Below, piece after piece: positions 56,086-64,000 of a stretch of 64,000 nt of DNA. Within the stretch, counting starts at the first letter, position 1. Each line of letters opens with the position of its first letter. A model generated the notes under the pieces. The model was not told the DNA's origin and did not search any database. It saw nothing but the letters and a program-made list of their open reading frames with translations. Both the position numbers and the translations under genes were made by a program. Origin of the DNA: an uncultured Bacteroidales bacterium (GTDB lineage Bacteria; Bacteroidota; Bacteroidia; Bacteroidales; UBA932); contig CASEBV010000007.1 of the NCBI GenBank assembly GCA_949286415.1, positions 1 through 64,000 of the forward strand. Direction: 5' to 3'.

Positions 56086-56544
56086 TTACTCGTGCCTGTC
56101 CATTCTCCTGAGAGCCAGTTCCTCATACCTGGTGCCCGGCCTTCCGTAATTGGCATAGGGCCAGATGGAGATTCCGCCTCTCGGGGTGAAATATCCGGTG
56201 ACTTCAATGTACTTGGGCTCCATCAGGCGGACGAGGTCCTTCATGATAGTGTTGACGCAGTCCTCATGGAAATCCCCGTGGTTGCGGAAACTGAACAGAT
56301 ACAGCTTGAGGCTCTTGCTCTCGACCATCCTGTCGCCGGGGATATAGCTGATCCTGATTTCAGCGAAATCAGGCTGGCCGGTTATCGGACAGAGGCTGGT
56401 AAACTCCGGACAGTTGAATCTGACCCAATAGTCATTGTCCTTATGTCTGTTTTCAAATGTCTCCAGGACTTCCGGAGCATAGTCATCCCTGTAGACTGTC
56501 TTCTTTCCGAGGGATTTCAGTCCTTCATTTTCTCTTTTTTCCAT
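56086..56544 (-). CDS. queF: 7-cyano-7-deazaguanine reductase
   Basis: QueF (152 residues from ATG 56544; the longer frame needs a TTG start) reduces preQ0 to preQ1 with NADPH. The catalytic Cys52 and Asp59 are in [10 protein letters not shown], and ESKSLKLYL and HEDCVN are the substrate-binding motifs. Length fits the short, unimodal type as in Bacillus. It overlaps the queC end by 20 bases, so the two are translationally linked. Confidence 0.95.
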   Translation of the reverse strand: MEKRENEGLKSLGKKTVYRDDYAPEVLETFENRHKDNDYWVRFNCPEFTSLCPITGQPDFAEIRISYIPGDRMVESKSLKLYLFSFRNHGDFHEDCVNTIMKDLVRLMEPKYIEVTGYFTPRGGISIWPYANYGRPGTRYEELALRRMDRHE

Positions 56545-57190
56545 TTCTGTAATTTTCAAGTCCGGCGCGGCGCAGTGTGCAGGCCGGGCAATGCCCGCAG
56601 CCGTCGCCGGGAATCCCGTTGTAGCATGTCAGAGTCTCGTTCCTGATTATGTCCATCACCCCGAGGCTGTCGGCGAGCGCCCATGTCTCCGCCTTGTCCA
56701 GCCACATGAGAGGCGTATGAATGACAAACTGTTCGTCCATGGCCAGATTCAGGGTGACATTCAGGGAGCGGATGAAAGAGTCCCGACAGTCAGGATAGCC
56801 GCTGAAATCAGTCTCCGAGACTCCTGTAATTATATTTTTGATGCCATGTTCCCTGGCATATACGGCTGCTATGCTCAGGAAGAAAAGATTCCGGCCCGGG
56901 ACAAAAGTATTCGGAAATGTCCCCTCCGGCTTTTCCTCATCCATGACTGCCGATGCATCCGTCAATGAATTGGAGCCGAGACTTCCTATCAGGGGAATAT
57001 CCATCAGATGGAAATCCACTCCGGCCTTTTCCGCCAGCCTGCGGGCCATCTCTGTTTCCAGGGCATGACGCTGGCCGTAAGAAAATGTGACAGTATGTAC
57101 TTCCTTGAAATGCTTCAGCGCCCAGAAAAGGCATGTGGTGGAGTCCTGACCTCCGCTGAAGACCACGAGAGCCTTGTTTTTGTCAAGCAT
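56525..57190 (-). CDS. queC: 7-cyano-7-deazaguanine synthase
   Basis: QueC (221 residues) makes preQ0 from 7-carboxy-7-deazaguanine with ATP and ammonia. The PP-loop is SGGQDST (12-18), and the C-terminal zinc Cys cluster reads LTCYNG...[11 protein letters not shown]. queD and queE are not in the window. It lies between the precursor transporter and queF. Confidence 0.95.
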   Translation of the reverse strand: MLDKNKALVVFSGGQDSTTCLFWALKHFKEVHTVTFSYGQRHALETEMARRLAEKAGVDFHLMDIPLIGSLGSNSLTDASAVMDEEKPEGTFPNTFVPGRNLFFLSIAAVYAREHGIKNIITGVSETDFSGYPDCRDSFIRSLNVTLNLAMDEQFVIHTPLMWLDKAETWALADSLGVMDIIRNETLTCYNGIPGDGCGHCPACTLRRAGLENYRNGKKRK

Positions 57191-57245
57191 GATATAATCG
57201 CAAGATAAATATATTGAACTTCATTAACATCCGGACAATCTCCTG

Positions 57246-57962
57246 TCAGATATCAGTGATTCTGAACGGATTGTAGGATATCCCCTTGTCAAAGACATCA
57301 GTTCCCTCGTATTTCTTCACGGCCTTCACGACAAGGTTTGTGACGGGCAGGATGACCACTTCGTAGGCGGTCTTGAGGAATATCTGCAGCAGCATGAGAC
57401 GCAGCATGTTCTCCCAACCGATGCCCCAGAACGCTATCGGGAAGAATATCAGGGAATCCACGGTCTCCCCGCAAATGGAGGAAACCACAGCCCTGAGGGA
57501 GAAGCGTCTGCCGCCGGAAGACACCTTCATGACACTCATGATCCAGGCATTGACCGTAGACCCTGACAGAAATGCAAGCAGGGATGCGACAGTCACTCTC
57601 GGGGCAAGGGCAAAAATATAGTCAAAATGCTCTCCCCCGTCCCAGAATCCGGCGGCGGGAAGGAGCCTGACAATCTGGGCCATGGCCACGACGAAGAAAT
57701 TCATCGCAAACCCTGTCCAGATGACAAGCCTTGCCTTTCTGTATCCCCAGACTTCGACAATACAGTCATTGATGATGTAGGATACCGGAAAAATAAGCAC
57801 CCCGCCCGTCAGAGCGAGAGGGCCGGCACTGAAAACTTTTGTCTCAAAAAGATTGGATGCTATCAGGCACACATTGAATACAATGGCCATCAGCACGAAC
57901 GGAACGGACAGCATGACGCGCTGCCCGGGGACAGGAGTCCCTTGAATCTGTTTTTCTTTCAT
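57246..57962 (-). CDS. Queuosine precursor transporter (YhhQ/QPTR family)
   Basis: The protein has 238 residues from ATG 57962; the longer frame to 58001 would need a TTG start and would translate the riboswitch-like leader. About six membrane helices; family motifs are TGGVLIFPVSYIINDCIVEVWGYRKAR and SSICGETVDSLIFFPIAFWG. YhhQ-type proteins import preQ0, preQ1 or queuine. The preQ1 riboswitch-like leader upstream and queC-queF downstream support this substrate. Confidence 0.9.
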   Translation of the reverse strand: MKEKQIQGTPVPGQRVMLSVPFVLMAIVFNVCLIASNLFETKVFSAGPLALTGGVLIFPVSYIINDCIVEVWGYRKARLVIWTGFAMNFFVVAMAQIVRLLPAAGFWDGGEHFDYIFALAPRVTVASLLAFLSGSTVNAWIMSVMKVSSGGRRFSLRAVVSSICGETVDSLIFFPIAFWGIGWENMLRLMLLQIFLKTAYEVVILPVTNLVVKAVKKYEGTDVFDKGISYNPFRITDI

Positions 57963-57965
57963 TTT

Positions 57966-57996
57966 CTTGTTTTTTAAGTGGTTACCAAGCACACTG
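57966..57996 (-). promoter_or_regulatory. preQ1 class I riboswitch-like leader of the queuosine transporter gene
   Basis: On the minus strand, AGTG (57995-57992) pairs with CACT (57980-57977) to form stem P1. The loop ends in GTAAC, whose last C is at the position of the preQ1-pairing cytosine. CTTG in the loop (57989-57986) pairs with CAAG (57969-57966) in the tail, giving the H-type pseudoknot P2. The tail between is TAAAAAAC, matching the A-rich tail of known preQ1-I aptamers. The element ends three bases before the ATG, so ligand binding would hide the translation start. Gene context (queuosine transporter) fits. Confidence 0.78.
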
Positions 57997-58020
57997 GTCA
58001 AATTGTCCCTATTATGTCTA

Positions 58021-58629
58021 TCAATTTATTCTTATACAGTCCACCGCAGCGGAAGCGGCTGACCTTTCCCCTTCATCCGAGTCTTCAAGCGCAAGTACTT
58101 CTCCGGCATCCAGCCCCGTAAGTTCAAGGGCCTTGAGATAAGGTTCCGGGGACGGCTTGCCCTCTGACACATCGTCCGAAGAGACTGCCACAGAGAAAAA
58201 CTCCCCGAGAGCAAAATGCCCGAGCACCGTCCTGACCTGCCTTGCAGAGGAATTGCTCACAAGCGCCATGGTGACATTCCTCTCCTTTAGTGCGGAAAGA
58301 AGCTCCCTGATGCCGTCCTTCATAGCCACAAGGCTGCTGAAAGACTCAGAATACACGGACTCAATCTCCTGCAGGATTTCAGCATACAGGGAAGGTGAAA
58401 ATCTGCCCGTCCTCTCCAGCACAAGCCTGACGGCGTCCTCCGACGAAAGGCTTTTCTTCTCACCCTCCCCGATTACCGACAGGTCAAGGGCAAACTTTGA
58501 CTCAATCCTACCGATTATATGTTCCCAGAGCCTGCCGCTGTCAATCACGACACCGTCCATGTCAAAGAACACACCCCTGTATTTCCCGGACTTCTCAAGG
58601 AAGGCAGCGATTCCGCGGATATCCGTCAT
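58021..58629 (-). CDS. HAD-family phosphatase in the thiamin operon
   Basis: The protein has 202 residues. Motif 1 is FFDMDGVVIDS, motif 2 is LVSNSS, and motif 3/4 is GKPSPEPYL...LEDSDEGERSA: the beta-phosphoglucomutase/phosphatase subgroup with a helical cap. It overlaps thiD by four bases and follows tenA, so I infer thiamin monophosphate phosphatase activity, by analogy with plant TH2, a HAD-TenA fusion with that function. A general sugar-phosphate phosphatase remains possible. Confidence 0.75.
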   Translation of the reverse strand: MTDIRGIAAFLEKSGKYRGVFFDMDGVVIDSGRLWEHIIGRIESKFALDLSVIGEGEKKSLSSEDAVRLVLERTGRFSPSLYAEILQEIESVYSESFSSLVAMKDGIRELLSALKERNVTMALVSNSSARQVRTVLGHFALGEFFSVAVSSDDVSEGKPSPEPYLKALELTGLDAGEVLALEDSDEGERSAASAAVDCIRIN

Positions 58630-59438
58630 TCCCAGAAATTGAAGAAATGATGCACGGGGCCATGTCCGTGTCCGATTTCATATCCGGCGCCGGCTTCTAT
58701 GGCCTTCCCTATATATTCCTTCGCATTCCGTACCGCATCATCCAGAGCAAACCCGCGGGCAAGGAATGCCGCCACCGCCGACGAGAGGGTGCAGCCGGTC
58801 CCGTGGGTATTCGGGGTATCCAGCCTCCGCGAAGGTAGAAACATCACATTGTCAGTCTCGGCATTGTAGAATACATCCACCAATTCCGCATCCGAAAGAT
58901 GGCCGGCCTTGAGCAGCACCGACACTTTTCCCCCCTGGGACAGTCTGCGGGCACAATCCGGAAGCGCATCCTGCGACAGGATCTTCTCTCCGAGCAGAAT
59001 CTCAGCCTCGGGAATATTCGGTGTTATCACGCGGGCAAACGGGACCAGGACATTCTTCAGGGTGTCGATGGCATCATCTTCAAGAAGCGGGTCCCCTGAT
59101 GTGGCCACCATGACAGGATCGAGGACTATATTCCTCACGTCGTATTCTGCCAGAGTATCCTTTACCGTCCTGACCATCTCCGCGCTGTGTAGCATCCCTA
59201 TCTTGACTGCATCCGCCCCCAAGTCGTCCAGCACAGACTTGATCTGGCCGCGGACAAATGAAGGGGACACAGGGAATACTCCGGTCACCCCCTGAGTGTT
59301 CTCGTCCACCACAGCCACCACCGCAGTGGCGCCGTAGCAGCCGCATGCCGAGAATGTCTTCAGGTCCGCCTGAAGTCCGGCTCCCCCGCTGGGATCGCTG
59401 CCGGCTATTGACAATGCTATCTTATATCTCTTTTTCAT
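58626..59438 (-). CDS. thiD: Hydroxymethylpyrimidine/phosphomethylpyrimidine kinase
   Basis: ThiD (270 residues) is a ribokinase-fold enzyme that phosphorylates HMP and HMP-P to HMP-PP for thiamin synthesis. Landmarks are ALSIAGSDPSGGAGLQADLKTF, DAVKIGMLHS, DPVMVATSGDPLL, VLLKAGHL and the catalytic NTHGTGCTLSSAVAA. Length is normal. It lies between tenA (52-base gap) and the HAD gene (overlap). Confidence 0.95.
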   Translation of the reverse strand: MKKRYKIALSIAGSDPSGGAGLQADLKTFSACGCYGATAVVAVVDENTQGVTGVFPVSPSFVRGQIKSVLDDLGADAVKIGMLHSAEMVRTVKDTLAEYDVRNIVLDPVMVATSGDPLLEDDAIDTLKNVLVPFARVITPNIPEAEILLGEKILSQDALPDCARRLSQGGKVSVLLKAGHLSDAELVDVFYNAETDNVMFLPSRRLDTPNTHGTGCTLSSAVAAFLARGFALDDAVRNAKEYIGKAIEAGAGYEIGHGHGPVHHFFNFWE

Positions 59439-59490
59439 ATCCTGATATCAAATTCACCGTTTCTGAATATCCTGTTTTCGAATCTCAAAC

Positions 59491-60177
59491 TTATATTTTC
59501 CACTGTTCCATCCGGTATGCCCCGTCCCAGAACATCCATTCCAGCCGTACTCCAGTGACAAAGGCTTCCGTCATCAGTCCGGCAATGTCAGAGTCCGGAG
59601 CGGAAGCCTGTCCTGGCACCGGGCCCGAGGCCAGCCTGTCACACAGGGAGGCAAGTTTCTCCGTCGAATCCCCGAAACTTCCGCCTCCGTAGAGTTCTAT
59701 CCATTTCCTGTATGGATTTCCGGACATGTCCCCTGCATTTTCATATATGTGCTTTCCTGTCATTTCATAGACCAGAAAGCATGGAAGGACTGAAGCTGCC
59801 GCCACCGCCGGAGGTTCACAGGTCACCTGCCGCCAGAGATGGGAAGAACACAGAAGGCATGTCGGAGAAGCAGACGCAGGAGACGCGCCCTTCAACCAGA
59901 AGTCATGCAGAGCCTTCTCGCTGTCAAGATTCTCAGCTGAAAAACGCATGAACATCTCCCTGTCCCGCGGGTCTGTGAACCGGGACGCCGCCGCTGCCAT
60001 AGCCTGACCGAATTCCTTCAGATACAGGGCATCCTGTCCGAGATAATACATGAACTTCTCCCGAGGAAGGGTCCCGGCAGATAATTCCTTAATGAAAGGA
60101 TGCTTCAGGATCTTCCCATAGACTTCAGAAGAAGCCTTCCATGCCAAGCGGCTCCAGGATGAGCAGACGGAATCCAT
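59491..60177 (-). CDS. tenA: TenA-family thiaminase II (aminopyrimidine aminohydrolase)
   Basis: The protein has 228 residues, all-helical TenA fold. Markers are HPFIKELSAGTLPREKFMYYLGQDALYL near the N terminus, the catalytic Cys in VLPCFLVYEM and the late catalytic Glu in RLEWMFWDGAYR. TenA hydrolyses degraded thiamin to release HMP for salvage, which ThiD then phosphorylates. It follows the methyltransferase gene by 15 bases. Confidence 0.88.
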   Translation of the reverse strand: MDSVCSSWSRLAWKASSEVYGKILKHPFIKELSAGTLPREKFMYYLGQDALYLKEFGQAMAAAASRFTDPRDREMFMRFSAENLDSEKALHDFWLKGASPASASPTCLLCSSHLWRQVTCEPPAVAAASVLPCFLVYEMTGKHIYENAGDMSGNPYRKWIELYGGGSFGDSTEKLASLCDRLASGPVPGQASAPDSDIAGLMTEAFVTGVRLEWMFWDGAYRMEQWKI

Positions 60178-60192
60178 CAGGAAATACAGACG

Positions 60193-60900
60193 CTATCTTT
60201 TGTATCCGCAGATTGCCACATAATCCCCACGGTCAAATCCGGGCATCGGCTCTTCAACCGAATTGCCGGAATACAGGGGATGCACGGTCAGGGTCTGGGC
60301 ATATTCAAATCCGGAGAATCCCGTCTTCTCCATCGCCTCGGCCTTTTCCGCCGTCGTCCGCCAGCAGGCCTTCGTCACAAGCTCGATTGGATACGGATCC
60401 TTCGGGCAGACACCCTCAAGGAGAGGATGGTCCCATGTGCCCAGGGCCTTTGCGAGATTGTAAAGAAGCCCGTAGGAACTTTCCTTCGGGATGTCTATGA
60501 GAATGGCCTTTCCGCCCGGACGCAGCGACTGCCAGCTCTTGGCAAGCGACAGGTCAAGGTCGGTGATATATCCCGGACAGCCGTTGTAGAGGACTGCATC
60601 ATACTTTTCCGGCCAGACAGGACATTCCTCGGCCGTGGATATCGTCACTTCAAGCCCCCTTGCCCGCGCGATTGAAGCCATGTCCGATGAAGGCTCCACT
60701 CCGTCAGCGATTTCAATGCCGTAGTCATTCTTCAGAATCTGTTCAAACAGGCCGCTTCCGCACCCCACCGACAGAATCTTTTCACCTTTTTTCAGGAAAT
60801 AGGCCACAAGGGCCGCTTCCGAATAGAGCACGTCCCTGTTCTCCATGAACCAGGAATCGTACTTTTCAGCGTAGGAATCAAAATTTCTATCCATGTCCAT
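60193..60900 (-). CDS. Class I SAM-dependent methyltransferase
   Basis: The protein has 235 residues with a Rossmann methyltransferase fold: SAM-binding motif I LSVGCGSGLFEQIL, a following acidic residue (GVEPSSDM), AVLYNGCPGYI at the motif IV position and LRPGGKAILIDI. The substrate is unknown. It lies nine bases after prfA and just ahead of tenA, so it belongs to the same transcript. PrmC-like activity on release factor 1 is unlikely because the NPPY motif is absent. Confidence 0.78.
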   Translation of the reverse strand: MDMDRNFDSYAEKYDSWFMENRDVLYSEAALVAYFLKKGEKILSVGCGSGLFEQILKNDYGIEIADGVEPSSDMASIARARGLEVTISTAEECPVWPEKYDAVLYNGCPGYITDLDLSLAKSWQSLRPGGKAILIDIPKESSYGLLYNLAKALGTWDHPLLEGVCPKDPYPIELVTKACWRTTAEKAEAMEKTGFSGFEYAQTLTVHPLYSGNSVEEPMPGFDRGDYVAICGYKR

Positions 60901-60909
60901 GTCATAAGA

Positions 60910-61995
60910 TTATTCGGCAGCCTTGAGCCTCTCGGCGTTCTCTGCAATCTGAAGCTGGTCAAGCACCTCCTGTATGTCTCCGTCCATGAAGACAGGGAGA
61001 TTGTACATGGTATAGTTGATCCTGTGGTCAGTGACCCTTGACTGCGGATAATTGTATGTGCGTATCTTTGCCGAACGGTCGCCGGTGGATACCATGGTCT
61101 TCCTCTTGGCGGAAATCTCGTTCAGATATTTCTCGTACTCCATGTTGTAGAGTCTCGTGCGGAGCTCGGCAAGCGCCTTGTCGAAGTTCTTCAGCTGGGA
61201 CTTCTCATCCTGGCACTGCACCACAATGCCCGACGGGATATGCGTAAGCCTGATGGCCGAATATGTCGTGTTGACGGACTGGCCACCCGGGCCGGAAGAG
61301 CAGAATGTATCCTTGCGTATATCATTCATGTTCAGTTCAATGTCAAACTCGTCGGCTTCGGGGAGCACGGCCACTGAAGCGGCGGAAGTATGCACCCTGC
61401 CCTGGGTCTCGGTCTGGGGCACACGCTGCACGCGATGCACTCCCGACTCATATTTGAGCACACCGTACACTCCTTCGCCACTCACTTTGAACACAACCTC
61501 CTTGAATCCTCCGGCTGCTCCTTCGGACTGACTGGTGACCTCCATCTTCCAGCCGCGGCGCTCGACATACTTGGAATACATGCGGAAAAGGTCACCGGCA
61601 AAGATTGCCGCCTCGTCACCGCCTGTACCGCCGCGTATCTCCACAATGGCATTCTTGCTGTCCTGAGGGTCAGCAGGAATCAGGAGAAGCTTTATGTTCT
61701 GCTCCATCTCCGGTATCTTCTGCTCTATGTCAGCAATCTCCTCCTTGGCCATCTCACGCAGTTCCTCGTCCTTCTCATTGGCGATGATTTCCTTGGCGGA
61801 CGCATATTCGTCCATCATCATCTTATATTCCTGCCCCGCCTTGATTATGGGAGCGAGTTCCTTGTATTCCTTGTTCAGCTGGACATATTTCTTCATGTCC
61901 GAAATCACCGCAGGGTCAGAAAGCTGCTCCTGAAGCGAATTGTATTTGTCCTGCAGTCCCAGGACCTTGTCCAATAATGTGTTGTTTTCTGCCAT
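60910..61995 (-). CDS. prfA: Peptide chain release factor 1
   Basis: RF1 (361 residues) ends translation at UAA and UAG. The GGQ motif is in [11 protein letters not shown]. The codon-recognition segment reads [17 protein letters not shown], so the family PxT tripeptide region is conserved. Coiled N-terminal domain, length normal. It starts 13 bases after the upstream gene. Confidence 0.96.
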   Translation of the reverse strand: MAENNTLLDKVLGLQDKYNSLQEQLSDPAVISDMKKYVQLNKEYKELAPIIKAGQEYKMMMDEYASAKEIIANEKDEELREMAKEEIADIEQKIPEMEQNIKLLLIPADPQDSKNAIVEIRGGTGGDEAAIFAGDLFRMYSKYVERRGWKMEVTSQSEGAAGGFKEVVFKVSGEGVYGVLKYESGVHRVQRVPQTETQGRVHTSAASVAVLPEADEFDIELNMNDIRKDTFCSSGPGGQSVNTTYSAIRLTHIPSGIVVQCQDEKSQLKNFDKALAELRTRLYNMEYEKYLNEISAKRKTMVSTGDRSAKIRTYNYPQSRVTDHRINYTMYNLPVFMDGDIQEVLDQLQIAENAERLKAAE

Positions 61996-62008
61996 ATTTC
62001 AGTTTGAA

Positions 62009-63127
62009 TCAGATCGACTTGATGTAACAGCGGCGCCTCATGTAAAGCTCATGCTCATAGCGGTCCCATACATTCACAGCAAGATTGGTCTCAATCTGCG
62101 GGTTGGCTATCGCCCAGCGGACCTTGGCATCCTGATATTTCTTGGCCATTATGCTGTGATATACGGATGACACGCCGGTATTCTGCCATTTAGGTGCCGC
62201 CCCGTTGAGCATCAGGTCGATGGTATCGAATTTCTTCAGTGCACGCAGGAAATGTATCCAGCCGAACGGAAACATCGAGCCCTTTGCCTTCTGCAGGGCC
62301 CTGGAAATGCTCGGGAACGATATTCCGAACGCTGCTATCTCATTGTTCTCGTCAAGAAGAAAACAGCACAGCCTCTTGTCCAGAAGACCGATTGTCTGGG
62401 CAGCCTCCTCCTCTATCTCCTCGTCGGTGAAAGGAACGAAATTGTACACGCTTTCGGCAAAGCTGTCATTGTAGATTCGGAAAAATTCGCGCACGAGAGC
62501 CTTGTCATGCTTGAGGGAATCAATGTCCCCTTCCTTGAGCTTATACCTGTCCTTCAGACGGTCCGCTATGGCCGCCATCTTGTCCGGGATGCCCTGGTCA
62601 GCCTTCATCTTGTACTGCAGCCAGTCACATTCCTTGACATAGCCGAGGGCCGTCACCAGGTCATTGTAATACGGATAATTGTATATGCAGTTGAACGGGG
62701 CGAGGTTCTCGAATCCCTCCACCAGCATCCCCTGCTTTCCGAGCGTGTTATAATAAAGAGGACCATGTATCTCATTCATGCCCTGAGTCTTGGCCCACTT
62801 CTCCGCAGTACCGAGAAGAAGGCGCGCCACTTCAATGTCATTTATCGTGTCAAACCACCCGAAGCGGGCCCGTTTCGTGGCATATCTCTCATTGTACCTC
62901 GGATTGATCATGGCGCAGATGCGTCCGACAACCTTCCTGCCGTCCATGGCCAGCCACATCACCCTCGTGCAATATTTAAGTGACGACACCTTCGTCAGGG
63001 ACTTCACCTGGTCAGAATGAAGGGCGGGGACATACTGGGGACAGTCCCTGTACAGCTTGTCCGGGAAAGAGATGAATTTCCTGAGGTCTCTTTTTGTCTT
63101 CACCTCAACGATATGATAATCAGGCAT
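62009..63127 (-). CDS. GNAT-like acyltransferase-family protein
   Basis: The protein has 372 residues with no signal peptide. Two GNAT-like halves appear: an N-terminal one (KFISFPDKLYRDCPQYVPAL, VVGRICAMINPRYNE, RFGWFD) and a C-terminal one (IAAFGISFPSISRAL). It matches a large conserved family of uncharacterised proteins annotated as N-acetyltransferases. The substrate is unknown. It is upstream of prfA with a 13-base gap and has its own promoter box. Confidence 0.65.
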   Translation of the reverse strand: MPDYHIVEVKTKRDLRKFISFPDKLYRDCPQYVPALHSDQVKSLTKVSSLKYCTRVMWLAMDGRKVVGRICAMINPRYNERYATKRARFGWFDTINDIEVARLLLGTAEKWAKTQGMNEIHGPLYYNTLGKQGMLVEGFENLAPFNCIYNYPYYNDLVTALGYVKECDWLQYKMKADQGIPDKMAAIADRLKDRYKLKEGDIDSLKHDKALVREFFRIYNDSFAESVYNFVPFTDEEIEEEAAQTIGLLDKRLCCFLLDENNEIAAFGISFPSISRALQKAKGSMFPFGWIHFLRALKKFDTIDLMLNGAAPKWQNTGVSSVYHSIMAKKYQDAKVRWAIANPQIETNLAVNVWDRYEHELYMRRRCYIKSI

Positions 63128-63153
63128 AAATATCTGTATTTAATACAACAATG

Positions 63154-63195
63154 GCATCCGGCAGACCGTCAGCCGACTTACCGGATGCAAAGGTA
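63154..63195 (-). promoter_or_regulatory. Promoter box and inverted repeat before the GNAT-like gene
   Basis: The minus strand reads TACCTTTG at 63195-63188 (TAnnTTTG). GCATCCGG (63154-63161) and CCGGATGC (63181-63188) are exact inverted copies with a 19-base spacer; the repeat starts at the last base of the -7 box. It may be the terminator of tcdA, an operator, or both. Confidence 0.5.
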
Positions 63196-63212
63196 ATAAA
63201 AATTATACAATC

Positions 63213-63929
63213 CTACTCCAGCAGATGTGCAATGGCAGCCTGGGCACACACACAGCCGAAGACCGCAGGCATATACGAAATCGAGCCCACAAGGGATTTC
63301 CTGTTCCGGTCGTCACATTCCACTATGGCAGACCTCATGGGCAGTTCCTCCGAGAATACCACCTTGAATCCTTTCTTTATCCCCATGCGGCGGAGACGCT
63401 TGCGCACGACAAATGCGAGAGGACAATTGTATGACTTTGAAATGTCGGCAATCCGGACCCTGGTGGCGTCTGTCTTCGCTCCTGCCCCCATAGAGGACAC
63501 CAGCGGGATATTCCTGTCCATGCAATATTTTATCAGGGACATCTTCGGAGAAAGAGTATCTATGGCATCCACGAGAAAGTCAATGGCATATCCGCCGAGG
63601 ACCTGCTCTGCGGCATCAGCCTCCAGATAAGTGTCCAGCACAGTCAGGTCAAGCCCGGGATTGATGTCAAGAAGCCTTTCCCGCATGACATCGCACTTCG
63701 GGCGCCCGACGGTAGAATCCAGGGCAAGAATCTGCCTGTTCCGGTTGGTCACGGAGACCTTGTCGCTGTCAAGAATCAGCAGATGGCCGACTCCCGCACG
63801 CACAAGCATTTCGGCCGCATATCCTCCGACACCCCCGACACCTATGACTGCCACATGCGCATTCTCCAGCACTGCAAGCCCTTCCTCGCCGACCATCATA
63901 GCGGTCCGTTCCTTCCATTCCTCTGTCAT
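63213..63929 (-). CDS. tcdA: tRNA threonylcarbamoyladenosine dehydratase
   Basis: TcdA (238 residues from ATG 63929; the longer frame uses TTG) is an E1-like enzyme that cyclises t6A to ct6A at tRNA position 37. The ATP-binding loop is AVIGVGGVGGYAAEML, followed by DSDKVSVTNRNRQI. The distinctive C-terminal sequence with VSSMGAGAKTDATRVRIADI and SISYMPAVFGCVCA separates it from ThiF and MoeB. Length is slightly short of E. coli (268). Confidence 0.92.
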   Translation of the reverse strand: MTEEWKERTAMMVGEEGLAVLENAHVAVIGVGGVGGYAAEMLVRAGVGHLLILDSDKVSVTNRNRQILALDSTVGRPKCDVMRERLLDINPGLDLTVLDTYLEADAAEQVLGGYAIDFLVDAIDTLSPKMSLIKYCMDRNIPLVSSMGAGAKTDATRVRIADISKSYNCPLAFVVRKRLRRMGIKKGFKVVFSEELPMRSAIVECDDRNRKSLVGSISYMPAVFGCVCAQAAIAHLLE

Positions 63930-63975
63930 TTCCAAACAAGATAAAATTCCATTCTGACAATATGTACGGCACAGG

Positions 63976-64000
63976 CTAAAGCCCCTTGGCCTTCGCTTCG
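63976..64000 (-). CDS. Possible C-terminal end of a gene entering from the right
   Basis: One minus-strand frame reads EAKAKGL followed by a stop at 63978-63976, 46 bases upstream of tcdA. Too short to identify; it could also be chance. Confidence 0.2.

Noticed and set aside
56046..56207. Longer N terminus for the mutarotase-like gene.
   Set aside because: The extension overlaps the queF C terminus and is unlike the family, which begins near the YGRP motif.
60178..62008. Possible TPP riboswitch before the thiamin genes.
   Set aside because: Gaps between prfA, the methyltransferase, tenA and thiD are 52 bases or less and contain no TPP-box sequence.

Overview
The window looks like a chromosomal piece of a Bacteroidales bacterium (Bacteroidota), probably host- or gut-associated. 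Supporting signs are repeated TAnnTTTG -7 promoter boxes, some with TTTG 19-20 bases upstream; families typical of the phylum (DUF4293, DUF2764 in a V-type ATPase operon, SPOR lipoprotein, membrane-anchored AraC and LytTR regulators); and uronate and sulfatase genes. The genus cannot be fixed from this sequence alone.

Bases 1-4764 look like an acquired, AT-rich accessory segment. It holds the start of an IS982-type transposase gene cut by the window edge, a gene-free stretch with nested inverted repeats, a small cassette (QxK-type PD-(D/E)XK nuclease-like protein, secreted coiled-coil/barrel protein, lipoprotein) and a three-gene HipB/HipS/HipT-like toxin-antitoxin operon with operator-like repeats. 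Two tandem copies of a roughly 117-bp repeat (about 4846-5078) separate it from the more GC-rich remainder.

Bases 5105-18129 hold one-carbon metabolism (metH, a small membrane-type protein, metF), then a V-type ATPase operon (E, DUF2764, A, B, D, I, K) with its own promoter and a terminator. The K subunit carries residues expected for Na+ coupling. Bases 18235-27269 are carbohydrate-related: a lipoprotein sulfatase, then uxaB-uxaA-kduI-kduD-DUF4861 divergent from uxaC. Together these take galacturonate, glucuronate and unsaturated uronates to 2-keto-3-deoxygluconate.

Bases 27274-46694 are mostly housekeeping: a lipoprotein hydrolase, EttA, a membrane AraC regulator, an operon SPOR lipoprotein/M28-like-TonB_C/leuS/yitT/yitT, capA-phoH, gyrA with a TPR protein, and a ClpC-type unfoldase. 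Bases 46847-55621 hold a HAD phosphatase, an AI-2E-type exporter, an esterase, a nucleoside phosphorylase, DUF4293, a LytTR regulator, a fabH-fabF-fabZ cluster and a thioesterase.

The last part reads leftwards: tcdA, an acetyltransferase-like gene, prfA, a methyltransferase, tenA, thiD and a HAD phosphatase (thiamin salvage), then a queuosine set (precursor transporter, queC, queF) and a mutarotase-like gene. The transporter leader has the sequence and pairing expected of a preQ1 class I riboswitch, and this is the strongest non-coding finding. Other points of note are an M28-family protein that has lost most zinc ligands, the split Hip system, and the nested inverted repeats near the left end. 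No tRNA, rRNA or CRISPR array was seen.
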